NCBI GenBank assembly: GCA_023399675.1
Contig: JAEWOM010000058.1
Span: 1 to 7,298, forward strand
DNA: 7,298 nt
DNA from: Bacteroidota bacterium
GTDB taxonomy: Bacteria; Bacteroidota; Bacteroidia; Flavobacteriales; Weeksellaceae
Direction of reading: 5' to 3'
In this document: one piece after another, positions 1 to 6,385 of the stretch
How positions within the stretch are numbered: position 1 is the stretch's first letter
Layout of the letters: each line of letters opens with the position of its first letter
Position numbers and translations under genes: made by a program
The notes under the pieces: model-generated
What the model was told of the DNA's origin: nothing
The model's database searches: none
The model's input: the letters and a program-made list of their open reading frames with translations, nothing else

Positions 1-52
1 CACCCTCCAAATCGTGCCTGCAATAGCACTGTGGAATTTATTATTTTTCTAG
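1..52 (+). CDS. C-terminal end of an upstream gene, probably a DUF4271-type membrane protein (partial)
   Basis: Frame 2 reads TLQIVPAIALWNLLFF and stops at TAG 50-52. The hydrophobic tail with a TLxI-P pattern resembles the C-terminus of DUF4271 integral membrane proteins, which in flavobacteria often sit directly upstream of hemD. Only 16 complete residues are visible, so the family assignment rests on a short match from memory plus gene order. The stop lies 12 bases before the hemD ATG, which suggests co-transcription. Frame 1 also stays open, to a TAA at 73-75 inside hemD, and cannot be excluded, but its translation looks less like a natural protein end. Confidence 0.5.
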   Translation, partial: TLQIVPAIALWNLLFF

Positions 53-64
53 TATTTTTTGGCA

Positions 65-805
65 ATGAAGATTAAAACGATCCTTGTTTCTCAGCCTGCT
101 CCCAACGAATCGTCTCCATACCTGGAAATGGCAAAAAAAGAGAAAATCAAAATAGAATTCCGCCCTTTTATTCATGTAGAAGGTGTTGATAACAAAGAAC
201 TGAGAACCCAAAAAATCGATCTGAGCCAATATACCGGAATCATTTTCACGAGTAAAAATGCTATTGATCATTACTTCAGGCTTGCAGAAGAACTGAGATT
301 TCAGGTTCCCGACACGATGCGTTACATCTGCCAAAGCGAAGCAATCGCAAATTACCTGCAAAAACATATTGTTTACAGTAAAAGAAAAATTTCCTTCGGA
401 GAGAAGAAATTTGCAGATCTCGCACCGCTTTTCAAAAAATTTCCCGGCGAAAAATACCTGATCCCTACATCGGATGTTATGTCACCTGAGATTCCGGCAA
501 CACTGGACAAAGCAAACATCGACTGGACGCGTGCGATTATGTATAAAACCGTTTGCTCAAATCTTTCAGACATTAAAATCAAGGATTTCGACATGCTGGT
601 GTTTTTCAGTCCGCAGGGAATAAAATCGCTGCATCAGAATTTCCAGGATTATAGCCAGGGAGAAACCAAAATTGCAGTTTTTGGCGTTACCACCCAGAAT
701 GCAGCAGAAGAATCCGGCCTGAAAGTGGACGTAATGGCTCCTACAAAGGAAACACCGAGCATGACGATGGCTATTGAAAAGTATATACGCAATATGAACA
801 AATAG
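65..805 (+). CDS. hemD: Uroporphyrinogen-III synthase
   Basis: HemD closes and rearranges hydroxymethylbilane into uroporphyrinogen III, the last common step of cytosolic haem and sirohaem synthesis. The protein has 246 residues, normal for the family, and no signal peptide. HemD is weakly conserved overall, but typical stretches are present: IIFTSKNAIDHYF near residue 60, KYLIPTSD near 130, the second-domain segment MLVFFSPQGIKSL near 180, and a C-terminal part with IAVFGVTTQNAAEESG followed by ETPSMTMAIEKYI. The FG-TT-AAEE-G and PSMTMAI signatures are typical of Bacteroidetes HemD. ATG 65 is preferred over an in-frame TTG at 59 because it is the standard codon and gives the expected MKIKTILVSQP start. 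The gene probably shares a transcript with the upstream membrane-protein gene and ends before a strong terminator. No other haem genes are visible. Confidence 0.9.
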   Translation: MKIKTILVSQPAPNESSPYLEMAKKEKIKIEFRPFIHVEGVDNKELRTQKIDLSQYTGIIFTSKNAIDHYFRLAEELRFQVPDTMRYICQSEAIANYLQKHIVYSKRKISFGEKKFADLAPLFKKFPGEKYLIPTSDVMSPEIPATLDKANIDWTRAIMYKTVCSNLSDIKIKDFDMLVFFSPQGIKSLHQNFQDYSQGETKIAVFGVTTQNAAEESGLKVDVMAPTKETPSMTMAIEKYIRNMNK

Positions 806-831
806 TTTGTACGCTATATCATTAATATTAC

Positions 832-865
832 AACCATCTTTTTCAACGAATCAGATGGTTTTTTA
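832..865 (+). terminator. Intrinsic terminator after hemD
   Basis: A perfect 8-bp inverted repeat pairs AACCATCT (832-839) with AGATGGTT (853-860) around a 13-base loop, and the 3' arm runs into six consecutive T (859-864). It lies 27 bases after the hemD stop and before the ptrB promoter-like element, so it separates the two units. The AACCATC/GATGGTT plus T-tract form is common among flavobacterial terminators. Confidence 0.85.
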
Positions 866-892
866 TGCCGTTAATGTGCGGTAAAAAACAGT

Positions 893-900
893 TATTTTTG
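893..900 (+). promoter_or_regulatory. Bacteroidetes-type -7 promoter element for ptrB
   Basis: TATTTTTG matches the Bacteroidetes sigma-ABfr -7 consensus TAnnTTTG exactly. It ends 24 bases before the chosen ptrB ATG at 925, which would give a short leader. No convincing TTTG or TTG -33 box is seen about 20 bases upstream, where the sequence is GTTAATG. Because this element lies between 865 and 925, it argues against translation starting at the upstream in-frame ATG. Confidence 0.5.
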
Positions 901-924
901 CAAAATATAAAGCCACAAGCAGCT

Positions 925-2970
925 ATGAAGCCACCAAAAGCGATCAAGAAAGATAAAATTCTCGTAAAACACGGCGACGAGCGAACCGACAGCTACTTTT
1001 GGCTGAATGAACGCGAAAATCCTGAAGTTCTGGAATACCTGAACGAAGAAAACCGATATGCAGAATTCGTGATGAAAGACACCGAAAACCTGCAGGAAGA
1101 ACTGTTCCGGGAAATGAAAGCGCGTTATAAGAAAGACGATCAGTCGCTTCCGTATTTCTTCAATCAGTACTGGTACATCGTTCGTTATGAAGACGGCAGG
1201 GAATATCCCGTTTTTACCAGAAAAAAAGAATCGCTTGATGCAGCGGAGGAAATCATGTTTGATGTCAATATGCTCGCAGAAGGCTTTTCGTATTTCGATA
1301 TGGGCAGTGCGGCGGTGAGCACCAATAACAGCCTTGCCACATTTTCCACAGACACCGTTGGCAGAAGGATCTATGATCTGAAAGTAAAAAATCTCGCTAC
1401 CGGCGAAATACTTCCGGACCTCATACCCAACACTACCGGAAAAGCGGTGTGGGCGAATGATAATCTCCATTTCTTTTACATCAGAAAAGACAATAATCTG
1501 CGTCCTTTTCAGGTGTTTCGCCACAAACTTGGTACCGATGCTTCAGAAGATGTCCTGATTTTTCACGAAAAGGACGAAACCTTTGATCTCAATATTTTCA
1601 AGACCAAATCTCTTGAATACATTTTCATTGCCTGCTCATCTACCATTTCGGACGAGCACCGCTTTATACCGGCTGCAGATCCCCATGCACAGTTTAAAAT
1701 TTTACAGCAGAGAACGCCGGATCTTGAATATTCCGTGGAGCATTATCAGGATGAATTCTACATCATCACCAATGCAGATGATTCCACCAATTTCAAACTG
1801 GTAAAAACAAAGGTTACAGACTGTGCCCGCGAAAACTGGAAGGACGTGGTTCCGCATCGCAGCGAAATTCTGCTTGAAGGATTTGAAATTTTCAGGAATT
1901 ATCTCGTGCTTGAAGAGAGAAATCAGGGGTTACTGCAAATCAGAATCATTGACAACGAAACCGGAAATTCGCATTTTTTACCTTTTTCAGATCCCGCTTA
2001 CACAGCATTTATCGGTATTAATTTGGATTTTGATACCGAATTATTGCGTTTCGGATATACGTCAATGACCACACCTGTTTCTACGTTTGAATACAACATG
2101 CGCACAAAGGAACAGCTCCTTTTGAAACAGCAGGAAGTGCTTAGCGGAACTTTTAAACCGGAAAATTATGTTTCGGAGAGAATCTGGGCTGATTCGCGCG
2201 ACGGGAAAACCAAAATCCCCGTTTCCCTTGTCTATCATAAAGAAACGCAGCTGGATTCTGATACTCCATTGCTGCTTTACGGATATGGCAGCTACGGACA
2301 TACTGTTGACGCAAGCTTTTCCAATGTCCGCCTGTCATTATTAGACCGTGGTTTCATTTACGCCATAGCACATGTCCGCGGCGGAGAATATTTGGGAAGG
2401 CCCTGGTACGAAGCCGGAAAAATGCTGAATAAACGGAATACGTTCTACGATTTTATCGACGCTGCAAAATTTCTGGTTCAGAAAAATTACACCTCCGCAC
2501 AGCATCTGTATGCGATGGGCGGCTCTGCAGGCGGACTTCTGATGGGGGCCGTAGCCAATATGGAGCCACAACTTTTTCACGGCATTGTTGCGCAGGTTCC
2601 TTTTGTGGATGTAGTGAGTACAATGCTGGATGACTCCATACCGCTAACTACCGGCGAATACGACGAATGGGGAAACCCGGCAGATAAAACCTATTACGAT
2701 TACATCAAATCATATTCACCATACGATAATGTTGAAGCAAAGGGCTATCCGAATATCCTGATTACCACCGGATTGCACGACAGCCAGGTTCAGTATTGGG
2801 AGCCTGCAAAATGGGTGGCGAAACTGCGCGATCTGAAAACTGACAGCAATATACTGATCTTCAAAACAGATATGAGCTCCGGACACAGCGGTGCAAGCGG
2901 GCGATTTGAAAGCCTGAAAGACGACGCGCTCGAGTATGCTTTTCTGTTAAAACTGGAAAATAAATTTTGA
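925..2970 (+). CDS. ptrB: Oligopeptidase B (S9 family serine peptidase)
   Basis: This serine oligopeptidase (protease II) of the prolyl oligopeptidase family cleaves short peptides after Arg or Lys. It has 681 residues, against about 686 in E. coli. The N-terminus (HGDERTDSYFWLNE) is typical, followed by a propeller region at about 70-400 and an alpha/beta-hydrolase domain at about 415-681. Catalytic residues are visible: Ser534 in GGSAGG, Asp619 in TTGLHDSQVQYWEP and His654 in SSGHSGASGR. Other family blocks are LLYGYGSYGH, AHVRGGEYLGRPWYEAGK and TMLDDSIPLTTGEYDEWGNP. The acidic cluster there (Glu578, Asp580) matches in position the acidic residues that set basic P1 specificity in enterobacterial enzymes, with Asp instead of Glu at the second site. 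No signal peptide is seen, so the enzyme is probably cytosolic. ATG 925 is chosen because an in-frame ATG at 865 lies in the hemD terminator tail and upstream of the promoter element. Confidence 0.94.
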   Translation: MKPPKAIKKDKILVKHGDERTDSYFWLNERENPEVLEYLNEENRYAEFVMKDTENLQEELFREMKARYKKDDQSLPYFFNQYWYIVRYEDGREYPVFTRKKESLDAAEEIMFDVNMLAEGFSYFDMGSAAVSTNNSLATFSTDTVGRRIYDLKVKNLATGEILPDLIPNTTGKAVWANDNLHFFYIRKDNNLRPFQVFRHKLGTDASEDVLIFHEKDETFDLNIFKTKSLEYIFIACSSTISDEHRFIPAADPHAQFKILQQRTPDLEYSVEHYQDEFYIITNADDSTNFKLVKTKVTDCARENWKDVVPHRSEILLEGFEIFRNYLVLEERNQGLLQIRIIDNETGNSHFLPFSDPAYTAFIGINLDFDTELLRFGYTSMTTPVSTFEYNMRTKEQLLLKQQEVLSGTFKPENYVSERIWADSRDGKTKIPVSLVYHKETQLDSDTPLLLYGYGSYGHTVDASFSNVRLSLLDRGFIYAIAHVRGGEYLGRPWYEAGKMLNKRNTFYDFIDAAKFLVQKNYTSAQHLYAMGGSAGGLLMGAVANMEPQLFHGIVAQVPFVDVVSTMLDDSIPLTTGEYDEWGNPADKTYYDYIKSYSPYDNVEAKGYPNILITTGLHDSQVQYWEPAKWVAKLRDLKTDSNILIFKTDMSSGHSGASGRFESLKDDALEYAFLLKLENKF

Positions 2971-3353
2971 TGAAAATGAACCTGACCGATGCCGACCTCT
3001 GGAAAAAAGTAGAGGAATTTTTCGAAACCAACTTTGATGGAGAAAAAAATATGCCTCTGGAAACGATGCTGTTTCTGATCGGCGTGCAGGAACTGGGCAG
3101 CGGACAGCAGAAATATTCCAAAGACGATAAAGTAAACCTGATTCATATTGCGGTATGCAGACTGCTGGAACCCTTCGGATATTATGCGTTTTCGCATTAC
3201 GACGACGACGGCTATCCGCATTTTACAGAACTGCATCCATTACCGGAACTCAAGAGCAACGAACAGCAGTTGCTGATGAAAAAAGCGGTGATCCAGTATT
3301 TTCTGGATGAGGACCTTTTCGATGCAGAAACCCTCTCCAACAGCTCTGATTAG
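2970..3353 (+). CDS. Small acidic protein of unknown function, coupled to ptrB
   Basis: I do not recognise a named family. The product has 127 residues, no signal peptide and no membrane segment, and is probably a soluble cytoplasmic protein. It looks mostly helical: LWKKVEEFFETNF at residues 10-22, then MLFLIGVQELGSG, then a central segment containing HIAVCRLLEPFGYYAF. After that come an acidic stretch YDDDGYPHF, a proline-containing turn (HPLPELK) and a C-terminal helix LLMKKAVIQYFLDEDLF. I believe similar hypothetical proteins occur in other Bacteroidetes. ATG 2970 overlaps the ptrB stop by one base (TGATG), which implies translational coupling; an in-frame TTG at 2967 and an ATG at 2976 are less likely starts. 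Coupling suggests shared expression but not necessarily shared function. Confidence 0.82.
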   Translation: MKMNLTDADLWKKVEEFFETNFDGEKNMPLETMLFLIGVQELGSGQQKYSKDDKVNLIHIAVCRLLEPFGYYAFSHYDDDGYPHFTELHPLPELKSNEQQLLMKKAVIQYFLDEDLFDAETLSNSSD

Positions 3354-3398
3354 CAGGCTTCGACTCCGCAGAACAACTGTGGAATTAAATTCTATCTG

Positions 3399-3417
3399 TT
3401 AAAAACCCTGTTTTTAA
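3399..3417 (+). terminator. AT-rich hairpin, possible weak terminator
   Basis: TTAAAAAC (3399-3406) pairs perfectly with GTTTTTAA (3410-3417) around a three-base loop CCT. The T run is inside the stem and no long T tail follows, so termination would be weak, and the symmetry allows it to act in either direction. It lies 45 bases after the stop of the small coupled gene and before the promoter of the two-component operon, which is the right place for a transcription boundary. Confidence 0.4.
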
Positions 3418-3446
3418 GAAAATCTATACAATTTTCTGGCTTATTT

Positions 3447-3479
3447 TTTGTTTATGTATTGTTAAATAGTTTAATTTTT
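3447..3479 (+). promoter_or_regulatory. Likely promoter of the two-component operon
   Basis: TTTG (3447-3450) matches the Bacteroidetes -33 box. After 21 bases comes TAATTTTT (3472-3479), one mismatch from the -7 consensus TAnnTTTG. Spacing fits the family, and the -7 box ends 25 bases before the kinase ATG, much like the ptrB arrangement. The surrounding 3354-3504 interval is AT-rich and holds no gene that I can support. Confidence 0.4.
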
Positions 3480-3504
3480 ACAGTTTAAACAACGAATTAA
3501 CCTG

Positions 3505-5061
3505 ATGAACAATAGGTTTATCCCTGTGATTACCGTTTTCATGACGATATCTCTGATTGTCTTTGTGGCACTTCAGTCATTTTGGCTGAAAAGTTATTAC
3601 GAAGCGCTGGATCAGGATTTTTCCAATAAAGTACATGAAGCACTGGAATCTTCGAGTGAAAAAATTCAGAATATAGAAACTGAACGCTATTATGCACAGT
3701 ACAAAAATATTGACCGCACAATCATCGCTGCATCCAAAGCTCCGACACTTACCGCAATTCAGCAGGTAGAGGATTCGGCGGCTAAAAAAACGATTACCTA
3801 CACCAAAAATATCATTGAAAACAAGGACATCCCTATATCCCATCGCGGAGACAGCCTGAAACTGACCACGGTTCATTCCGATGAAGCCTTGATCAAAATC
3901 AAAAACGACAGCAATAAACTGGAATTGCTGACACCCGATTTGGCCAGGTCTTTAGAAAGCGGCGAATATAATCTCAAAGAGTTTGCTACTGTTGTCGGAA
4001 ACAGCCTGCCAATTCAGCAGCGTGTGGATGCGAAAACACTCGATTCCGTTATTTCAAAAGAACTGCGGATGAAAGGTATCGAAACAAAATTCGGTTATGC
4101 CATTCTGGACAAAGATAAAAAGCCGACTGCACTCGTAAACGACATCTTCAAAACAGAACGCAACGCTGACAGCTACGACTATCCGCTGTTTATTGACAGC
4201 AAGGAAAACCTTCAGTATATGCTATCGCTCGTTTTTCCGCGTAAAGGATATTCACTCGCAAAGAACAACCTGCCTATGCTCTTGGGAACTTTTCTGTCTT
4301 TGCTGACCATTCTGGGAATTTACATCATATCGATCAACTATATGATGAAGCAGAAAAAAATTGCAGACATCAAAACCGACTTCATCAATAATATGTCGCA
4401 CGAGTTCAAAACACCGCTGGCTACCATTTCTGTTGCAACTGACTCTCTTGCGAATGATAAAATTTCTACCAATCCGGAGAAAGTAAAGTACTATTCAGGT
4501 CTGATAAAGCAGGAAAATCTGAGGATGAAGAAACAGGTAGAGAACGTACTCAACATGAGTAAACTCGAAAGAAATGAAGTACAGCTTTTTCTGAAGGAAA
4601 CTAACATGCGCAACCTGATCCGCGAACTGTCGGAAAGTTTTGGGCTCATCGTTCAGCAGCGCAACGGAACGCTGACGCAGGAATTTGATGCAGACCGCTA
4701 TATTCTGAAAGTAGATGAATTTCACATTTCAAATGCATTGGTGAATTTGCTTGATAATGCCAATAAATATTCGCCGGAAGCACCGGAAATTCTGGTCAGA
4801 ACGAAGAACGAATCAAATTGGTACGTCATTGAAATCTGTGACAAAGGAATGGGCCTGGATGCAGACAATAAAAAGCGGATTTTCGAGAAATTTTTCCGGG
4901 AGGAAACAGGAAATATCCACAATGTAAAAGGTCAGGGATTAGGCCTTTCTTATGTAAAGAAAATAATCGAACTCCACCGTGGCCAAATCTCTGTTGAAAG
5001 CGAGAAAGGGAAAGGATCAACTTTCACCATTCGCCTTCCAATGAATCCGGTACAGGCTTAA
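3505..5061 (+). CDS. rprX: Membrane sensor histidine kinase, RprX-like
   Basis: This 518-residue kinase should sense an envelope or external signal and phosphorylate the response regulator encoded 42 bases downstream. Membrane segment 1 covers about residues 5-27 and segment 2 about 256-278, enclosing a sensor region of about 225 residues outside the cytoplasmic membrane. I see no clear HAMP domain; the linker after segment 2 is only about 15 residues. The HisKA H-box NNMSHEFKTPLATI carries phospho-accepting His299. The ATPase domain shows an N-box NALVNLLDNANKYS (Asn410-Asn420), G1 DKGMGL (446-451), F-box FEKFFRE and G2 GQGLGL (476-481), so all catalytic motifs are intact. Length (RprX is about 519), architecture and the RprY-like partner point to the RprX group; the symbol is by resemblance. 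The signal is unknown. Confidence 0.88.
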   Translation: MNNRFIPVITVFMTISLIVFVALQSFWLKSYYEALDQDFSNKVHEALESSSEKIQNIETERYYAQYKNIDRTIIAASKAPTLTAIQQVEDSAAKKTITYTKNIIENKDIPISHRGDSLKLTTVHSDEALIKIKNDSNKLELLTPDLARSLESGEYNLKEFATVVGNSLPIQQRVDAKTLDSVISKELRMKGIETKFGYAILDKDKKPTALVNDIFKTERNADSYDYPLFIDSKENLQYMLSLVFPRKGYSLAKNNLPMLLGTFLSLLTILGIYIISINYMMKQKKIADIKTDFINNMSHEFKTPLATISVATDSLANDKISTNPEKVKYYSGLIKQENLRMKKQVENVLNMSKLERNEVQLFLKETNMRNLIRELSESFGLIVQQRNGTLTQEFDADRYILKVDEFHISNALVNLLDNANKYSPEAPEILVRTKNESNWYVIEICDKGMGLDADNKKRIFEKFFREETGNIHNVKGQGLGLSYVKKIIELHRGQISVESEKGKGSTFTIRLPMNPVQA

Positions 5062-5103
5062 CGAATTGAATATCATTTAAGTAAACAAAAAAAACAACAT
5101 ATT

Positions 5104-5790
5104 ATGAGCAATAAGATATTACTGGTAGAAGATGACCAAAGTTTTGGTGCGGTGCTTAAGGATTACCTCACCATCAATAATTTCGATGTGACCCTGGCGA
5201 CTGACGGAGAGCAGGGCCTCAAAGAGTTTACCGAAAACGATTACGACATCTGTATCTTCGACGTGATGATGCCGAAAAAAGACGGTTTCAGCCTGGCTGA
5301 AGACGTGAAGAAAATCGACAAGAACATTCCGATCATCTTTTTGACAGCAAAAAATCTGCGTGAGGACATTCTGAAAGGCTATCAGATCGGCGCAGACGAC
5401 TACATCACCAAACCATTTGATACTGAGTTACTTCTGTATAAAATAAAGGCTATTCTGCAGAGAAGTTCAACGGTTGAAAACGAGGAACAGGAACAGTTCA
5501 AGATTTCCAATATCTATTTTGATTCTATGCTGCGTCAGTTGCGCGTACACGATACGGAATACAAACTTTCTCCGAAAGAAAACGAACTTTTGAAACTGCT
5601 TTGCCTGCACCGCAACGATTTTATGCCGAGAGACCTCGCACTGAGAAAAATCTGGAAAAAAGAAAACTATTTTACGGCGCGAAGCATGGATGTTTACATT
5701 GCTAAACTCAGAAAATTGCTGAAGGAGGATGATGGACTCGAAATTATCAATGTCCACGGAGAAGGCTTTCGTCTGCTCGTTAAAAACTGA
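5104..5790 (+). CDS. rprY: OmpR/PhoB-family response regulator, RprY-like
   Basis: This 228-residue transcriptional regulator has a receiver domain (about 1-120) and a winged-helix DNA-binding domain (about 135-227). Receiver residues are complete: acidic pair Asp10/Asp11, phospho-acceptor Asp53 in FDVMMPKKDG, Thr81 in IIFLTAKN and Lys103 in DDYITKPF. The DNA-binding part has LSPKENELLKLLCLH, the recognition region YFTARSMDVYIAKLRKLL and the terminal hairpin IINVHGEGFRLLV. The LTAK, ADDYITKPF and ARSMDVYI stretches resemble RprY of Bacteroides and Porphyromonas. It lies 42 bases after the kinase gene with no terminator between, so the two form an operon. Targets are not evident from sequence; the neighbouring envelope genes are candidates only by position. 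Confidence 0.9.
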   Translation: MSNKILLVEDDQSFGAVLKDYLTINNFDVTLATDGEQGLKEFTENDYDICIFDVMMPKKDGFSLAEDVKKIDKNIPIIFLTAKNLREDILKGYQIGADDYITKPFDTELLLYKIKAILQRSSTVENEEQEQFKISNIYFDSMLRQLRVHDTEYKLSPKENELLKLLCLHRNDFMPRDLALRKIWKKENYFTARSMDVYIAKLRKLLKEDDGLEIINVHGEGFRLLVKN

Positions 5791-5803
5791 CCGACGGTTT
5801 TTA
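5781..5803 (+). terminator. AT-rich hairpin over the response-regulator stop, possible weak terminator
   Basis: TAAAAAC (5781-5787) pairs with GTTTTTA (5797-5803), with one possible inner T-G wobble and a short GC-containing loop. The stop codon TGA 5788-5790 lies in the loop. The stem is nearly the same as that of the hairpin at 3399-3417. There is no T tail beyond the stem, so it is a weak candidate for ending the two-component operon. Confidence 0.35.
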
Positions 5804-5823
5804 CCACGAACTTTTAATCCTAA

Positions 5824-5852
5824 TTGAGAATTCACTATTTTTGTAGTCTCAA
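5824..5852 (+). repeat. Inverted repeat flanking the lipoprotein promoter element
   Basis: TTGAGA (5824-5829) is the exact reverse complement of TCTCAA (5847-5852). Inside it CTA (5835-5837) can pair with TAG (5844-5846) around the loop TTTTTG, with ATTCA bulged on the left arm. The repeat brackets the -7 element. It could be an operator or a leader structure, but a 6-bp repeat of this kind can also arise by chance in AT-rich DNA. Confidence 0.3.
5836..5843 (+). promoter_or_regulatory. Bacteroidetes-type -7 promoter element for the lipoprotein gene
   Basis: TATTTTTG is an exact match to TAnnTTTG and identical to the element before ptrB. It ends 21 bases before the lipoprotein ATG at 5865. 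No clear -33 TTTG is present about 20 bases upstream (the sequence there is CTTTTAA). The element sits in the loop of an inverted repeat at 5824-5852. Confidence 0.5.
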
Positions 5853-5864
5853 AATAAAATTGTT

Positions 5865-6362
5865 ATGTTAAATAAGACCATACTTACCGTCGCTGCGTTC
5901 CTAGCGGTTTCTGCATGCGAAGAAAAAAATATGAAGGCAACGTATATCGACGAAACCAAAACAGAAACTGCGGCAGCACCTGCAACAGCCGGTACTACTA
6001 CTGCTGCACCTGCAACTTCCGGAACGACGATGAACGTATCTGCGCAACCTGGACAGCCTGTCCAGATTAATCCGTCAGGAGCTGCACCTGCTGCGCCGAC
6101 TGCTACAAAAACTGCACCTGGAATGAACCCTCCTCACGGAGAACCGGGTCACCGTTGCGATATTCCCGTAGGTTCGCCGCTTAGCCAGCCTGTACAAAAT
6201 GCTGCTGCAGCTGCAGCGCCGGCAGCAGCGCCCGTAATTCCGCAGCAGTCGACTGTGATTCCGCAAAGTACTACGCCACAGGCCACTGCACCGGGCATGA
6301 ACCCGCCTCATGGTCAGCCGGGACACCGTTGTGATATTCCGGTAGGATCTCCACTTAAATAA
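5865..6362 (+). CDS. Pro/Ala/Thr-rich lipoprotein with duplicated NPPHGxPGHRCDIPVG motif
   Basis: No enzymatic family is recognised. The 165-residue product starts with a lipoprotein signal: MLNK, a hydrophobic stretch and lipobox VSAC with lipidated Cys18. The mature protein begins CEEK, so it is anchored to an envelope membrane. Most of it is low-complexity Ala/Pro/Thr/Gln linker, including AAPATAGTT (37-45) and AAPATSGTT (47-55). The only structured-looking parts are two copies of a 23-residue motif at 84-106 and 142-164 that differ at one position (Glu93 against Gln151). Each copy has His-x4-His-x-Cys (His91, His96, Cys98; His149, His154, Cys156). I recall similar motifs in hypothetical flavobacterial lipoproteins. 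Metal binding is inference from the His/Cys pattern and from the downstream Cys-rich and HMA proteins. It follows the regulator gene by 74 bases and has its own promoter-like element. Confidence 0.85.
   Translation: MLNKTILTVAAFLAVSACEEKNMKATYIDETKTETAAAPATAGTTTAAPATSGTTMNVSAQPGQPVQINPSGAAPAAPTATKTAPGMNPPHGEPGHRCDIPVGSPLSQPVQNAAAAAAPAAAPVIPQQSTVIPQSTTPQATAPGMNPPHGQPGHRCDIPVGSPLK
6114..6182 (+). repeat. Lipoprotein motif repeat, copy 1
   Basis: This 69-base unit encodes residues 84-106 of the lipoprotein, with the core NPPHGEPGHRCDIPVG. Compared codon by codon with the second copy, 12 of 23 codons differ, 11 of them silently. Confidence 0.9.
6288..6356 (+). repeat. Lipoprotein motif repeat, copy 2
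   Basis: This unit encodes residues 142-164, with the core NPPHGQPGHRCDIPVG, and ends one codon before the stop. It lies 174 bases downstream of copy 1. The two copies differ at 13 of 69 bases, but only one residue changes (Glu to Gln). Confidence 0.9.
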
Positions 6363-6368
6363 TTAGTG

Positions 6369-6376
6369 TAATTTTG
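6369..6376 (+). promoter_or_regulatory. Possible -7 promoter element for the Cys-rich protein gene
   Basis: TAATTTTG matches TAnnTTTG exactly and lies just after the lipoprotein stop. It ends only 9 bases before the ATG at 6386, much closer than at the other sites, so a transcript starting here would be nearly leaderless. No -33 box is seen at the usual spacing. It may instead be a chance match in a short AT-rich gap within an operon. Confidence 0.3.
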
Positions 6377-6385
6377 CAGCAGGAT

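Noticed and set aside
41..367. Minus-strand open frame opposite hemD, and similar minus-strand frames at 373-594, 892-1524, 2790-3236, 5467-5835 and 7017-7295
   Set aside because: They lie wholly or largely opposite well-supported genes, show no recognisable domains and have Cys/Phe-rich compositions typical of antisense reading.
865..924. In-frame upstream start (ATG 865) adding 20 residues to oligopeptidase B
   Set aside because: The ATG sits directly after the T tract of the hemD terminator and upstream of an exact -7 promoter element; the added residues do not resemble the family N-terminus, whereas ATG 925 gives MKPPKAIKK and the usual length.
1583..2068. Alternative + strand frames inside the oligopeptidase gene
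   Set aside because: They are out-of-frame readings of a continuous, family-matching coding sequence; there is no frameshift in ptrB that would need them.
28..3386. The 11-base word ACTGTGGAATT occurs at 28-38 and again at 3376-3386
   Set aside because: Several shared 11-mers are expected by chance in a sequence of this length, and the matches do not extend or share a context.
5971..6060. Ala/Pro/Thr repeats in the lipoprotein as a microsatellite or phase-variable tract
   Set aside because: The repeats are visible at protein level (AAPATxGTT twice) but the DNA units are degenerate, with no homopolymer or perfect short tandem run likely to slip.
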